Origin: Bugula neritina
Taxonomy: Eukaryota; Bryozoa; Gymnolaemata; Cheilostomatida; Bugulidae
Assembly (NCBI GenBank): GCA_964035545.1
Contig: OZ037766.1
Span: 10,301,722-10,365,721, forward strand
Reading direction: 5' to 3'
DNA length: 64,000 nt
Positions 39,439 to 53,300 of the stretch are shown in pieces. Both the position numbers and the translations under genes were made by a program. The number at the start of each line of letters is the position of its first letter. The first letter of the stretch is position 1. Below the pieces are notes generated by a model. It was not told where the DNA came from. It saw only the letters and a list, made by a program, of their open reading frames with translations, and did not search any database.

Positions 39439-42400
39439 TCAAAAATTTGTGCTAGAAAACATATTAGTTGTGGAGGAACCTGTTTGAGAAGTGGACTCCA
39501 TGTTGGTTGCAGATTGGTCAGTTTGCGTACTCCATAGAAGAGAGAGTGTTGTATTCTCAGTAGTATCTGGTGAGGTGGTTGTAGTGGATGACTTCCCTGT
39601 TGTAGACTCTTGTGTAGTGGGCCGTCTAGTAGTACCTCCTGCATCAAAAGTCACACTTACAAACTATCCTTGTGAGTGTAATGAAGATATGTACTAGCTT
39701 GTTTTGGATAGAATACTGAATATTTTCATATATAACATAAAAACCTTTCGGAATCCTAATTCTATAACAATTTGCCTTGATGACTCTTGTGGTTGATCTA
39801 GGTAAAGTCTGCTGCACTATATCTAGCTATAAAGCTTCCAAAAACTTTCAATCACAAAAAAACTCTCAAGTTTCTTTAAGAACTTTGTTTTTTTTTACTT
39901 TCCAAGCATGCATTAGAAATTATAAATGTTCATGTTGTTGAAAGAAGCTTAAAGTTTGAATGAATTCTGTAAATTATTATGTCAACCAGAAACTGAACGA
40001 AATTTGTATTGATTTGTACTGCATGAGGGCAAAGTTAAGAAGTCCGCCGGAACGCAGGGCCACATGATTGTACACATATTAAATTTTATTATAATAAAGT
40101 AATTTGTCACCAAACCTATGCTGTGCTAATCAGAATACATATAGCAGTTTTACTTATCTTAAGCATTAAAAAGGCCACTGAAAATGGGCAAAGGGCCTCA
40201 GGTGGCCCACTCCTGTTACACACCATTCCTTCATTAAGATTCCTCGAATTAATTTTATCTTTTTAAATAAGCTACTTGTAATCATATTTTGTTAGAAATG
40301 ATCTGCAAATAAGAATTGAAAACTCACCTGGGCAGTTGTACATAGCATTTAAAAGTTGAATATCTTCAGGAGCAAATGAGTCTACATTCCCAATTATATC
40401 TTGAACGCTTGAGTCCTTGGCCACAATGGTGTCTTTGCCATTCTTTGAGAACGCCTAGATCAAGATTATTGAAATTTATTTGCTTCAGGCATATCATAAT
40501 TTTATTGGTAGGCATTGATGATAACCAAATAGTACATTTATTATTATAAATTGTAGGAGCAGAATGCAAATTTGCAAATAAACAAGAGCTTATTACTTTG
40601 CCCAAAACCAAGCTAATAATGAGCACCGTGAGCAATTTGTGTTACAAAAAGCATTTAATGCAAAAATTTAGCAGTTGAGATGTGCTCTTATAAAATATGG
40701 TCTGGTGGTATTGGGTTCTAAAAAATTATTGCAAAACATGGCAACAATTTAGATACTGCTCAAAATTGGTGTCAATGAAATCTCTGCCAGCCATTTATGG
40801 GTAAAGAAAGTATTCGAATATTAGATACATTATTTCAAACTTGTACCAACTACAAAGATGCACTTATACTTTGTCTGAAATGGTAACAATTTTAAGAAAA
40901 TAGTTTCATAATGTTGGAAAGCTTGAAAAATTTTTCCTTTGGAAAAGTCAACTTTGTCTGATAAATTTCTGAAAAGTCTGATGAGTGCACATGAAGCAAT
41001 GTAGTTAGTTGCCATGCTTTCTTGCAGTTTACTATAAATTACAAGAATCACTCTATTTCTCAGAAACTGTTCTACATATTTAACTCAAATGCTTATACCA
41101 GAGTTGTATTGACCAATAAAACAATCATGACTTGACAAGATTTGGTTCCAAACAATACAATTATTAATTGCCAACAGTTGAATAGTTTACAATTCACAAC
41201 AAAGTGATTTATTATAACTTACTGTCCTTCCATAATGCATGACACTTCTATATTGGTAGGGTACACCATAGGGTAAACTGTTGGCTGCTTTATCAAAGTT
41301 GTGTGCTGACCTAGAATCAATGTTGTTTAAGTTGATAGTCACATACTTGTTTCTGTCGGGTCTGTTATGCTGATGGTGTACTCCGACAGCATGCATCAGC
41401 TCATGAATTATTGTAGATTTCTGTAATATAATGTTCATCTGAATGAGATCAAAATTGAAGTTTCAAACCATAATATGGTTATGACCAGCAATATGAATGA
41501 GTCATCTCAAAGCCAATAAATGAGTAAAAGATTGTTATTTGCAATTAAGAAATTACCCAATAAGAAAAACAGCAATATTTCTGTTTAGACAGCAACTAAT
41601 TTAGAAAGCTGTGTGAGCTTTGCTTTGCTAAGATTGAATATGTTTATTCTTATATCATATCAAGTAACATATTATTTAGTAATAATGCAAGAGCCACCAG
41701 TTAAAATTTGACATCTATAATTGTTTAATACTGTCTAAAACCCAAGTAATCAAATCTTTGAGTAAGATTGGTTGTTGATTTTCCAGATACTCAACTCTTC
41801 CATATAGAAAATAAATACGTATCTGATAAATTAATATTAGAAAAGCACACTATAAAAATTTACAGGAGTTTATAGTCGCTATCCTTTTGAGAATCCCTGA
41901 CGGAAAGGGTTTTTTAAAAGTGGGCTAAGGAATTTTTTCTAATGTAACACGGGAGCTTAATGCTCTTTCTAGCATCACCGCGGTGCACCACTAAACTCAT
42001 GTTAGCTAGGCCAGTATTCTAACCACTACACCATACGGCTGATACGTCAGAAAAACACACTATGTGGTAAGAATTTATTCAAATATAACTTACAGACAAG
42101 CAGCCTTCACTGAAAAGACTCAACTGTTGCTTTCCTCCATTCATTCCCAACAGTGACCAACAACCATCCAAGCTTTCAATGCTTAAATAGTTTTGTTCAG
42201 AAGATCGTTTTACAAAGTTTATACATGTCTTTTCTTTAAGATCTGTAATAGCTCTTTCAATCCTTTCCTTTTGTGCAGTTGCTAAACACAAAAGATATGC
42301 ACACTTCAACACTAACTCATGCAAGTTTATAGCCCCACCCGTCTAAGAAACCCCTGATAGAAGGGGTTTTTGGTAAATCAGGCTAAGGACTTATTCAGAT

Positions 42401-43679
42401 GGGGCACAGGAGCAATTATGACTGGATGCTCTTCCTAACATCACCAATGGCCTTTGTCAGGGCTTGAATCCATGACTTTGTGCTTACTAGGCAAATGCTC
42501 TAACCCTTAGACCACAGCTGCTCTCTACACTTCAACACTAACATCCATTATAAAGTACAAACTACACAACCAAAGAATCATCAAAATTGCTATTGTAACT
42601 AATCTAGGCTCAAAAATAGTGATCATATTTATACTATTGAAATATTATCTTTTACTGTTTATTTTACATACTGTATTGCCTGCTGATTACGTATGGAACT
42701 TTTGCATTGGTCCAGCGGTTTCCTCTTATAGCACTTCTCTTAAACCTGCCGTTATTCTTTACAGGTACAAGTATGTCTGCTTCAATAAGCTTATACTTTC
42801 TTCGATTTGTAGCTGTTCTAAGGTCTAAAAGTGACTGATTTCGTATAAATACAAGTAGTTGTTGAATTATATTAATAACAACAAAGCAAATTATAAGAAA
42901 CTTTTGTGGAATCACTGTTTACAGGACTAAATAAGCAACTAAATTAGGCAACAGCAAAACATGATTAAAGCATAAATTTATAATTTAACAGAAGATTCTG
43001 TGATGCAAATATTTTTATTTTCACCAGCATCATCCATATTTCTATTTCTAACATAATTATTATACATTCGAAATATTATATATGCATATATTGCCTGTCA
43101 CAACTTTATTGTGCCAATATTTTTTACTTTTCAAATTCTGTTAAAGTTTGAGGTTCCCTTATATTATATTCTATGTATAGTAAATTTAAACCGTGATAAG
43201 TTAATTATGGACGATAATTTTAAAATTTCCATTATATGTTAAAGCAGAGCATTTTTGTAAGAAATACAAATAATAATTTTCTGCTTTAATTACATACCAA
43301 GTGAATGTTTACGGTTTTCTATTTTAGCATTCTGTCTTGCTATTTTAATTCTTTCTTCTATTGTCGGTCTTGAATCCATATATGCAATGCTCTACAAAAT
43401 AAGAAAGTAGAAAATTCTTTTTGATATCTTTCTAAAAACTTTTGGATATCTAATTTATGTTAGTTGTAACAAATGAAAATTCACTGGGTGCACGCTAGGT
43501 TTTAGATAAAGGAATTAATATAGATTTTATTGGCAAGTGATCCTAATTAAAATAATTTGAAACTTTTAGGTAAGCTGTATTTTTATTAAAAATAATCAAT
43601 GTATAAATTTAAGCTAAAAGTAATTATTAGTTTAATGCTTTACCAAAGTCCATATCAACAAGCACAATGCTATGTTCAT
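39439..43679 (-). CDS. Secreted astacin-family zinc metalloprotease with mucin-like tail, 7 exons
   Basis: Exons in order: 43679-43644, 43391-43298, 42824-42672, 42281-42094, 41420-41223, 40454-40328, 39638-39439; phases agree, giving about 331 aa. The N-terminus is a signal peptide (MNIALCLLIWTLSIA). The propeptide has the Asp switch (IEADI, Asp60) and a furin-like RFKR (70-73). The protease domain starts near NRWTNAKVPYVIS, with TCINF and GCWS cysteines, zinc site HELMHAVGVHH (His163, Glu164, His167, His173), RPDRNKYV, Met-turn SVMHYGR (Met218) and C-terminal MYNC. A 66-residue Ser/Thr-rich tail follows (GGTTRRPTTQ...), probably O-glycosylated; no EGF or CUB domain is present. It acts extracellularly; the substrate cannot be inferred. 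Confidence 0.92.
41854..42048 (-). mobile_element. SINE copy with variant head, TSD preserved
   Basis: Minus-strand reading: cagccgtatggtgtagtggt head, a diverged middle, and the shared 3' block with hairpin (aaccctttccgtcagggatt) and gcgactataaactc end. A 15-bp target duplication with one mismatch flanks it: agaaaagcacactat (41839-41853) and agaaaaacacactat (42049-42063). It lies in astacin intron 4, about 30 bp past the exon 4 donor, same sense as the gene. Confidence 0.85.
42317..42526 (-). mobile_element. SINE copy next to the astacin exon 4 acceptor
   Basis: Minus-strand reading begins gagagcagctgtggtctaag with tRNA-like boxes, then the central gatgttaggaagagcatccag block and the 3' hairpin block. 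A perfect 16-bp target duplication acacttcaacactaac flanks it (42301-42316 and 42527-42542). The inner duplication copy ends 19 bp upstream of the exon 4 3' splice site, so the branch-point region was probably affected. Confidence 0.9.
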
Positions 43680-45495
43680 TTTTATTAAGTTGTGATAACC
43701 TAAACACCGAAGCTGCTGAAAAATAGAGACGTTTACTTGAAGTATGCCTCAATTCGTAAAGTTTTGCCATTTATATACCAGAAGTGTTTGTTTTGCTTCA
43801 ATGCTAAAAGATTAACAAGTTATTATGACTACATTGCTCAACAGATTATCTTTATGGGACTGCTATAACGAAGTCAATGGTCCATTAGCTTTAAATAACT
43901 TGCTCAGTCACATTTCTTTAGGATAAGTTCTGTCAATTAGTAACCAGAATTTTTCAAATTATGTTAAGAAACCATGTTGAGTAGTACAACTTTAAAGTTA
44001 TTGAAGTAGATTAGGGTAATACATATATGACTAAAGCCCACAAAGAAGCATTGCAAATACATTATTATTATTATTAAGCTAAAGTCTAGTTGTAGCAATA
44101 TAGCTAATTCCAATGTTGAAAAGACTAGTTTACATATTTAAAACACTTTGTTCTGATTTTAAAAAATGATTGTGATTGCAATCAATGGATTAAAGAAATG
44201 AGTATTGGTATTGGTTGTTTCACATTTTCAAATAATAGACTTAGTTCTACACAGCTGGAAATAGTCTTGAAAGTTCTGTATTCATTATTATTGCTGCTAC
44301 CGGTACTTTGCAATAGTCCCTTATTTGATACGATAAAAACAAACTACAGTAAACTTTTTAGAGACAATAATAATGGATGAGAATAATTTAGCTATAACAT
44401 GTTTATAAGAAAATATTATTATATTTTAAATGCATGAAAATTTTTACATTAAATGCATATTATATTTATAAACAGCAGTCTTCTTGAAATTTGGTTTGTT
44501 TACAGGATGCATGAGTTTTCTAATTTTTATCATACAAATATTTTTAATGCCATTATTTTGGGTATCTCTTGGTTTACCTCTCGCACTTAATAATATTTTC
44601 GTCTAAATTTTGTTCCAATTAATACTGCTGATTCATCTTAAATGATAAGCTAATGGAATTTTAATGCCCAAGTAAGATGACGTGCATGCATCAATTGTTA
44701 GCAATGAGTTGCACCCTCAAATCAATTACTGGCTTCTTAAGGGGTAAGTGCCATTGCTGGTGGGCAGATTTCTTGCGTCAGGCTAATAGGCAGACACATT
44801 ATATATCTATTTAATACTAACTATAAGAACTATATAGAAGATACTTGTCAGCACATTAAGGATGAAGTGATGCTGTTAATGCAATTACTGTGTTATTTTA
44901 CAGAGTACACATATTATTTCAAGTATTTATATTAAACATTTGCTTGCATATTATTAAGATACCATTAAAAGTGCACTATTCTCATCTATAGACCCGCTTT
45001 GATATTATAAATTTTATTTGTGAAAATTTGTGAACCGTTTATTTGTGTTTCTGCAAAGAAAACTTGACAGCATAGAAAATAAAAAAAATCAAACTACAGC
45101 TTAATTGATATTATGTATAATATTGTAAAATAAAAAGATACTGCTTACACAATTTATGTCAATATTTTTCTAAAAGCAAAAAAAGTTAGAAAAAAAAGGT
45201 GCCAGTAGTTTAAATGGAAAGTTGCCACATAAGCAATCTACTCAAAAAAAAACAAATACCATGGAAAGAGTTAAAATTAACATTCTTCCTATTTGAAATA
45301 TAATCCTAAAAAATAAAACTAATAATATATTTTGACAGTTCTATAAGTTGTATGTTGAAATTCATGATTGTAATAACCTGCATGTGAATATTGTCTCTAA
45401 TACTCTAAAACTCAAAGATACTTAGAAATCATGCAATCCTTTTTATACCATTGGTTGAATAGTAGGTTTCACGATTGCCATTTTATAACTGTCCC
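43680..45495. other. Intergenic AT-rich sequence
   Basis: Upstream of the astacin gene and downstream of the next minus-strand gene. No coding exon, RNA gene or transposon recognised. Confidence 0.5.
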
Positions 45496-46798
45496 TTAGT
45501 TTTGTGTTTTTCTATAAACACAATACCCTGCTACAGCTGCAGATGCAGCTGTGCAAACGAACATGGTTCCCCATTTCCAGTTTGTCAGCTCTGTTTGAGT
45601 GCCAGCGTTTCCTTTGCCTCGTTTTACATGCTGAGCAGTTTGCCGTGGACGACGCCTCCTCCTCATTTCCTGTACAAAAACCTTTAAATGCTCTGCAAAC
45701 ATAAATTATACAAATTGGTACTATAACATCAGACAACTTTTATTTTATTGCAAATAAAAAAGTTTTTCTGCATGTGCAACTGTATTTCAATTAAATAACA
45801 AATGATGTTTATAATATAAAAATGCTTTAGTTTGGTTTAATTAAAAATTGATTACATATATGATGGGAAGTATGTATATTATGTGTATACATCTTAATAT
45901 TTTGTTAATAAAGTTATAGAGAATTATATATAATTGGAAAAAACAATCTGAATATAAACTTAAAAAAAGATAATAATGCTAGTCTATTATAAATATTATA
46001 TATGTTAGTTTTAAAATATTCACCATCTGTTAATGCATAGGCTAAGTTTTTACAGCTTGCAGTTGTTGCAGCAATCAAGAACTCCCACAGTAATGGATCA
46101 CCTAGCATTTTGTAATTACGTGTTTTTATCCAGAGATTTTCAGTCTATATATTTGAAGGGTCTTATGAAACTATCAACCCTAATAGCACAAAGAACGTTA
46201 CTCAATTGAAGGAGTCATGCCAATAATCTAACAAATTGAATAAAAGTTGCCAATACATAAAGTAAAAATGATTGTTAATACTCAACTGTATTATTACAAT
46301 TATGGTGCACATTGATGTAATCTGATATATATATATATTTATATAATGAGCCGACACCAGACACAAGATATATTATTTGCTTTTTTTGTAGATTTGGTTC
46401 ACAGAAGTATTTGTAGTTAGCCTACTAGAAAATATAGCATTACTAGCTGATAAATTTACTTTGTTTTTGATAGATAACATATTCCATGAATTTTTTAAAA
46501 TATGATTTGGTTAGTTCTTTGATTCAGCTGTATTTTGCAAACAAATTCAGGTGATAATGACTTGGAGGATATTCTAGAAAACAGCTGTGGATAAGATAAG
46601 TGTGTTTTGGTTCCATTTAATTATCTGCTTGATCTTGAAGTAACAATTAACACCATTATTTTTCCACAAGCTAGTAGTGGTTAATGTATGTAGTCCACTG
46701 CTATTACGGATCTGGTATACTTCCAATGTCTTCCCATTATAGTGTGGTAGTTCAGGCAGTAAAACTATCGACATATTACTTCCATGACCGTCACACAT
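45496..46798 (-). CDS. Small tail-anchored membrane protein, family not recognised
   Basis: The secure part is the last exon 45692-45496 joined to 46024-46108 or 46024-46101: ...LLWEFLIAATTASCKNLAYA..., a very basic patch (EMRRRRRPRQTAQHVKRGKG), then a single C-terminal membrane segment (TMFVCTAASAAVAGYCVY) and a short RKTQN tail, the layout of a tail-anchored mitochondrial or ER protein. Simplest model: start at ATG 46108, two exons, 93 aa. Alternative: an upstream exon 46798-46654 (MCDGHGSNMSIVLLPELPHY...) joins in phase to an acceptor at 46101, giving 139 aa, but that donor (g|gtgtta) and acceptor are weak. No homologue is recognised. It lies downstream of PIGN on the same strand. Confidence 0.55.
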
Positions 46799-47383
46799 CT
46801 AATGTTTGTGAAGTGATATATTGTGTTGAAACTTGAAAAAAATACCATGTTAGTAACTGCATCTAATTACGCTGTATTTAAAATTTAACTATACAATGCT
46901 TTTTATGTGTGTTTTAGAAAAAAGTTGGATGCATAATTTTATGAAGCAGGGAATAACCAGAATTTTGAGTATCACAGCATACAGTTAAAGACACGCCAAA
47001 ATAGATTTTATGAAAAAGAAAATTTATAAGTCATGAATTTGAGAATTTTTACTAACACTTTAAAAATAATAACAAAGCTAACCGGAAAATAAAATGCATC
47101 ATTATATAAAAGTACAACATATACAACAAAAAATGCAACAATTTTGGTAAAAAAGTAAATACAATGCCAATGTAATGGCTATGTTACAGTATATATGTAA
47201 GCTATGGCTGATAGAAAGTTCTACTGCAAGTGCTGGAACAGATAGTGAACATCAACTACAGTTGTGTCTTAAATACAAATAAGATTATGAAAAAGAGATC
47301 ACTTTGTACATATAGCCTTAAAAATATCCACATGCAGCAGCCGCTATAGTTAACCAATAAAGTATCCTTTAATACTTGACACT
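46799..47383. other. 3' flank of PIGN, no gene seen
   Basis: AT-rich, presumably the PIGN 3' UTR and spacer before the small minus-strand gene. A tttttcaagtttcaac...acattag stretch on the minus strand directly precedes the candidate exon at 46798. Confidence 0.4.
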
Positions 47384-50300
47384 TTATGAGTGTTTATGTG
47401 AGAAACTCTTGTAATACTTGGCAGGCAAGATACAATAAGTCATGATGAACTGTGAAAACTTAGACAGAATGATGAGCACGAGTGTAGTAACCAGTGTGAT
47501 AACGTAGTGACTAATACTTGTTCCAATGTCCAGCCAACTCCCATAGTCTTGTACCCACATGAAAAAATGCTGCAATATAAAAGCACTGCATTCTAGAAAT
47601 GCAAAGAATATTATTCCTGAGTACAAATAGTGTGTTGATAAAATCACACACATATGGATCACTTCACTTTATTTAGTACACACAGAATATCTTATTTTTT
47701 TGCCTCATCTCTAACATTCTAGCTGCTAATACATTTGTTTTTGCCGATATCCGATGACGTGTTAATAAAACCAACTAATTATATATTTTTTCAGTTTTGC
47801 TTTATTTTCTGTTAGAATTGCACATAGATAAACATAGGTTTTCCAATAATTTTGCAATGTGGTTTGTGAATCATGTTTAATTATAAAAAACTCATCTTTG
47901 AAGAGTAGTTTAACCCTGCCTACAACAACATTTTAATTTGATAATATGGCAAAGTTTGTTGCACTTGATTGGTACGGTCATTTTTCCTAGACATGAAATC
48001 AGCATATAAAATACTACCAAATGTAATACCTTTAATGAACTTTGAACCAATTTTAATTTTTAGTTTCAATTTGTCAACGTGTATTAAATGAAGTAAAAGG
48101 ACCCACATACGAAGTTAAATTAGGTAAGAATCGCCAAGGTTTAACTTTTTTACAATATATATATGTTGCTATAGCAACAAAATCAATAGAGGATCATTTA
48201 AAGAGAACAGCCGTCCCAATGAACTGCATTTATATCTGGTGAGTGACAACTCTTAGCCATCTTACCATGCCCATGAGGTCAGACATAAGGAGTATTATTA
48301 GGAACACCCCGTCTTGCTTAGTACCAGTCTGTGAGGTAATAACATGGAATCCACAGGCTACGACAATGAATGGGATAATCACCTACAGGATAAAGGGTAT
48401 AAAGATATGCATTTTCAAAAAACATAAGAAATAACACAATTAGGAGCAGTCGTGGTCTAGAGGGTTAGAACGTTTGGCTAGTAAGCAAAAAGTCATGGGT
48501 TAGAACCCCGAAAAAGGTAATTGGTGATGTTAGGAAGAGCATCCAGTCATAATTGCTTCTGTGCCTCATTTGAATAAGTCCTTAGCCTGATTTAATAAAA
48601 ACTTCTTCCACCGGGGGTTTCTCACAAGGATGGCGACTACAAACTCGCGTGAGTTTTTTATAAGAAATACCACAATACGATATACCAAAAGACTTGATCA
48701 AGAAGCAGACAGCAAAATATTGACATAAAGTCAAATAGTAGTTTTCTTTCAAACATTAGTTTTGATAGAATAAAAGTTTAGTAAATGAGAAAGAAACATA
48801 CTCACTTTAAGTAATAGCAGTGCCGCCATACTGAATGGATTGAATACGGTTAGGAAACAAAACATCGAAGCTGGCTCAAAGCTGCAAGGAAATCCCAAAT
48901 ATTAATAAATCATCAAATAGTAAATACTATAAATAGCACTTTGAATAAAAAGTGCCATCATAGATAGTAATTCCAGTTTAATTTTAAAAGGGATATTTGA
49001 TACAACATATTGATAATCTAATTAGGTCTAATTTTCTTCTAGAACTAAAAACAATGTAACCTCATAAAATGTAAGCAATAAATGTAGTGAAACAGATCTA
49101 TAAATTAAACACAACCCAACTTTACTAGCTTAGTACGGTTATGATTGTTTATTGCGACTGTTAGCTGTACTCTAGCTGCTAAGTCTTAGCATTTTGAATC
49201 ACAACGAATGCAGAGGAATCAACATTTCTGTTTTCAGTGGCAGTAAAGCCATGTTGTTTAGCATACTATGTAGTTTACATAGGAAAAAATAGAGTTTTTT
49301 TGCTTAAAGCATTTTCTAATATTTTATGCTTAAAACTGCTAACTAAACCATCTATCTACGAGAAAAATTGTCTAGTTAAGATAATGTATCGCATAGTATT
49401 ATAGATATATAGTTTAGCCACGCCTGCATATTACAGGTTACAGATTATATTATATATAAATACATCTATCAACAAGTTCCAGCCAGGTTGCTGATTGCAC
49501 CAATGATACCAAAGACAGCAATATATCCACGCAAGACCTTTCCTCACCTGTTGAGACTGGCAATGTTTCCTGTACCAAAGAATGCCAAAGTAATTGAGAG
49601 CAGATAAATAAAGGATGTCCTAACATCATCCATAGAGATTTGATGTTCAACTACCGACCGGCTTGTAAAGTCCACTGATAAACTCTAAGAAATGAGATTA
49701 GAATATCAAGGAGAGTTTTATTAAACTTTATTTTAAATGTGAAGATTTCAGCAAGTCCGGCATTACTCATGGAATGATTTGTAATATAAAAGTTAAACTT
49801 CTGCAAAAGATAATTCATTTCTCAAAGCCAGATAATCTAAACACAACATTTATGCATAAAAGTAAGAAATAAAATATAATTTTCCAGAAAAACATTGTTT
49901 AATCACTACTTCTAAACACTGCACTTCAAATTTCAAATTATCTATTACAATGTGATTTCTAGATATTGTGCCTGACTGCTTTCATTAACTACTTATATTC
50001 AAATTTAACCAGAAAGAGGCTGTGGAACAAAATATACCCTTAAGTCCTCAACATACAAAGGTAGATGTCAAAAGTCACTCACTGATAAATTGCTGTCGGA
50101 AAGTTCTTTTTTGTTCCAACAATATAGAAATAGAATGAGGCACAGGAGAAACCACAACTCATAGCTAAAAAGATACAGCAGCAAAATATTACATAGCAAA
50201 ACCTCCAAAAAATATCATTTTCTGTTGCATTAAATAGCAAAGTATAAACAATTATGCGCTTTAGTTTATGTCAAAAATAGTCTAGGCTACAGAATTACAC

Positions 50301-53300
50301 CACAACCAAACCTTGTTGACATGAGGAGGTAGAGAGTGAACAGTCCAGTAACCACAGTGGTGCCTCTAAGAGACAAAGCTTTCTCTTCTGCCAGTGGTAG
50401 TATCCATGTCAGTGCTAAAACATCACAGAACATACATTGAAATATGCTCTTTGGTGGAAAAGGCAAATAAACAAATAAAATCTTTAGAATTTAATATTTT
50501 CCATTGAAGTGTTAACTTACTCAGTATAATCCAGGATGCACATTGGGATAGAAGAGGCAGCCCCTGACCCATGTCGATGCTATTTGAGGTGTACATCACA
50601 ACCACATTAGCTAAAACCAACAGGAATGCCTAAAAAATCAAAGCCACCGCCATTACACCACACCACATACAGTCATTTAAATTTTTGAGCTGCAGGTAAA
50701 CCATCCACCAGTTCATCTGACTTTCCAAGACAAACTGTTTTACAACTAGTGGTACAAAAACCTATACCATATAACAATACTGTAAAGTTTTTATCTTAAT
50801 TTAAGCTGTTGCGTATTTGTTTTTTTACAATAAAAAACCATAATTTACATAAAATTATTGGCAAAACATTATGATATTTGATCAACAATTCATTGCTGTA
50901 TTTTTGGAAATTTTTTAAGAAGAATATTGATGACTTTCATACCATGGCTAACATTATATCCAATGATGAACGTACATATTTATAGAGACATACCTGAAAA
51001 TACTTCATCCTAGATTTGATATTAGTGAACAATAAGAGAATAGCTGAGAATATTCCACATGAGACTCTGTAACAGTATAACACGGAATTACAATTTACTT
51101 TGCAAAAAAATAGGAAATTCAAGCTTAAAACTAGAAATGTATTTTATACAAACTGAATAACAATTTTTAACCAAAGATCAATTTGCAAACAGCTGAAAAT
51201 AAAAACATGACTCTGATGCAAAAAGTTGGCAAATTTGTTTTGAAATGATGGCTGACGTGGTCTAGTTAAATGCTGGCAGATTCCTGCAGCAGACAATCAC
51301 AAAGTGAATCAAGCTTACACCATGTAGTAATTTGCCCCTCGGCCAACTGCAGGTAGCAGTGGAAAGACGGCCAACATTATACAAGAAAGTAGCCAATCAA
51401 ATCTCTTGTATTCTGTGACTGCGAGAACCAGCATTGCTAGCGATAGCATCCTCCGCTCAAAAAAGCTCAACACCTGACAAAAGCAGACAAATATGTACAT
51501 ATAAAGAGATGAGGTGCAGATGTGGTGTACAGGACTTGGACAACCAATGAAATTGAATGAACATCTAAACATCAGAAACTAAAGCTATGATAGAGAGTAT
51601 TGCTCAATAGCAGCAGCAAACGCTGACTTTTAGCAGTAGCCTAAACAAGACATAAACAAACTATGAATACTTCAGATATAAAAAGCTATACCAAAAGTTG
51701 CTTATTCTGATGTTAAAAATAATTCAAGAACAGAACTAGCTACGGTATTTATCAAACCCTCGACACAAATTAGTTGAAAGAAAAATTTGTGAAATATTTT
51801 AATAAAGTGTTTTAGAATTTAGAATATTTTAAACTAACCATAACTTCTATGCCAAGTATGACTAGTATTATTAAAAGGATATTTCGAGTGAGTTGAGGAT
51901 CTTTCAACCTGTCTTGTAAGAAGTGTATCAGTACATCTTTCTTCTCTATTATATATTGTATTGGGAAGGTTGGAACCAGACAGTATAGTATATGACTCGT
52001 AGGCATACCTAAAACTAATGAAAAAACCATTATAAATATATTTTTTATTCACATTTTAAAGAAAATTGATTACAGTCGTTGTTTGCTTGTTTAATGTCTT
52101 TACATTATATAATTGCTTAATATAATTGCTGTGCATGCATACAGGTGAATTAATTCCATAAAAAATTCAAAATGCTACATGTTTAAATGTAAAAATACTA
52201 CAAAAAAAGCGCTACGTATGAAGATCACTTACTATAAGCTAATAGTATAATAACAACCCTGAGGGCCCACCAAAGCTGAGGAGATATGAAATCACCATCA
52301 CCAACGTGAGAGTTCTGCAGAAACCTCTCTATTAAGAACACTAGTGTATAGACTATCCAGCCAGCAAATCCCAAAGTGATGCATGCCCTACGATAACATA
52401 ACATATGCTTGTACCAACACTATCTACAGTGCAAAGATAGTTGAGAGCAATTGAAGTGTTTTATAATCAACAAATGAACTGAAAAAAGTAGTTTCAGGAC
52501 CTTCTTACAGCATGTTGTATGGTAGATAAAAAATTTGACCTAGTACAGAATACTCATGCCAAAAAATTCGAACTGGAATGAAATTGGCTATAACTAAACA
52601 TTTTTAGCACTTTTCTGTATTTTAAAAACTTTTTAAAAATTAAATGTAGAAAATATAGGGAAAAAACAAATTCACATACTACTGCAAATCTATTGATTAG
52701 TCAAATGTAAAGTTTGACATTCATGAGAAATACAGAGTGGAGACAAGAAACATGTAAGAATGGTCATAGCCAGGCATGAACCTTATCAATATAAAATGAG
52801 CACCCGAATACTATGCAGTATGCATAGTATGCTACTCAACCAACTTATTGCTAGCTGGTGTAATATCAAAGGTTAAAATATCAGGTAACTAGATGACATA
52901 AAATTCAAAAGTTATAATTTTACAGAAATGGTTTATTGCTATAGGTACAGCGATAAAGATAGGACAATTACCCGAGAAACAACCTATCATACTTGTGGTA
53001 ATAGGTAATGCCATCCAATGCTAGCTCTATCAGTTGATCACAGCTAGCAATAGCTTTCTCATGCTGACCAGATTTGATAAGTGACGATATATCTCTCAAC
53101 ATAGAGACAGCCCCAGAAACCGAAAGACTGGCATACGGTCTAAACAACCAGGAGAATGTAGTCTTTCGCTTATTCTCTACACTTACCTAAAAAATTAACT
53201 AATACTTTTTATAGAGGAAACATAATTATGGCACCTATGTCATGCACCTACATAATATACAATAGATAACAAAACAGTAAGAAACTGGTTTGAAACTCCA

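Noticed and set aside
45504-45736. Three overlapping alternative frames
   Set aside because: Overlap the last exon of the small tail-anchored gene; only the frame ending YCVYRKTQN is splice-consistent and has a membrane segment.
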